DNA of 15,298 nt, from positions 143 to 15,440 of the forward strand of contig MGCE01000158.1 of NCBI GenBank assembly GCA_001790315.1. The letters are read 5' to 3'. This stretch comes from Candidatus Rokubacteria bacterium RIFCSPLOWO2_02_FULL_72_37 (lineage in GTDB: Bacteria > Methylomirabilota > Methylomirabilia > Rokubacteriales > CSP1-6). A model generated the notes under the pieces. That model saw only the letters and a program-made list of their open reading frames with translations, ran no database searches and was not told where the DNA came from. A program made the position numbers and the translations under genes. Below are positions 15,006 through 15,298 of this stretch, piece by piece; within the stretch, counting starts at the first letter, position 1; each line of letters begins with the position of its first letter.

Positions 15006-15298
15006 GCGCTCCCGCGCGCGCGGTCTGGCGGTACCTCGTCCGGCATCGCACCCGCTACGCCGTGGGCGTCGCGTGTCTCGGCGTCGCGACCCTCTGCTCC
15101 CTGGCGATCCCGTGGACGGTGAAGCGCGCCATCGACGACCTTTCGGCCGACGCGACCGCAGCGCCGCTCTCGCGGCATGTGACGATCATCGTGCTGCTGG
15201 CGCTCGGCAACGGCGTGGCGCGGCTCGCCTCGCGCTTCACGATGATCGGGGGCGCGCAGCGGATCGAGGCCGAGATCCGCAACGACCTGTACGCCGCG
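15002..15298 (+). CDS. ABC exporter, N-terminal transmembrane part (cut by window edge)
   Basis: The reading frame encodes the first 99 residues of a type-1 ABC exporter half-transporter (MdlA/MdlB/MsbA-like permease fused to an ATPase that lies beyond the window). It shows a cytosolic start with AVWRYLVRHRTRYAVG, TM1 around residues 18-38 ending SLAIPWTVKRAIDDL, TM2 around 60-75, and RFTMIGGAQRIEAEIRNDLY, the coupling-helix region typical of this family. No ATG, GTG or TTG lies in frame for at least 100 bases upstream. The best-placed start is CTG at 15002, overlapping the panE stop (CTGA) after a G-rich run; GTG at 15062 would fall inside TM1 and is unlikely. Substrate unknown. ATP-binding motifs are outside the window. 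Confidence 0.8.
   Translation, partial: MSAPARAVWRYLVRHRTRYAVGVACLGVATLCSLAIPWTVKRAIDDLSADATAAPLSRHVTIIVLLALGNGVARLASRFTMIGGAQRIEAEIRNDLYAA

Overview
The window is chromosomal DNA of very high G+C (roughly 70% by eye), almost fully coding, with genes joined by 1-11 base overlaps. There are no tRNA or rRNA genes, no transposase or integrase, no CRISPR array and no phage genes. The gene set (TIGR02757, RmuC, DUF1285, DUF2889, MEMO-family proteins and several thiamine-diphosphate enzymes) and the base composition fit a free-living, metabolically versatile soil or sediment bacterium. Candidatus Rokubacteria/NC10 or a deltaproteobacterium-like lineage is my best guess, but nothing in the window fixes the taxon.

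Layout. (1) Positions 41-838, minus strand: a NadX-type aspartate dehydrogenase. (2) Positions 866-11382, plus strand: a nine-gene, tightly packed block that looks like one transcription unit. In order it encodes a TIGR02757/DUF2400 protein with endonuclease III-like hallmarks, RmuC, a sodium:solute symporter, a small GroES-like protein, an M20 metallopeptidase, a MEMO-family protein with a PqqD-like N-terminal domain, a DUF1285 protein, a benzoylformate decarboxylase-like ThDP enzyme and a second ThDP enzyme of the acetolactate synthase/AruI type. (3) Positions 11383-11567: a short gap between converging genes, filled almost exactly by a long inverted repeat. (4) Positions 11568-12916, minus strand: an inositol-monophosphatase family protein followed by a DUF2889 protein, overlapping by 4 bases. 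(5) Positions 12917-12975: a divergent regulatory gap with nested dyad symmetry and a TTGACA box. (6) Positions 12976 to the end, plus strand: CorA, a PanE/ApbA-family ketopantoate reductase, and the start of an ABC exporter cut by the window edge.

How the genes may work together. The first two genes of the long block (Fe-S glycosylase-like protein plus RmuC) suggest DNA maintenance. The symporter, M20 hydrolase and two 2-oxoacid-type ThDP enzymes suggest uptake, hydrolysis and decarboxylation of an amino-acid-like or N-acyl substrate, but no gene fixes that substrate. I did not find a clearly new defence or mobile system. The most unexplained items are the 170-base inverted repeat at 11387-11556, the orphan GroES-like protein, the PqqD-like/MEMO fusion, and the ThDP pair with altered active-site residues.
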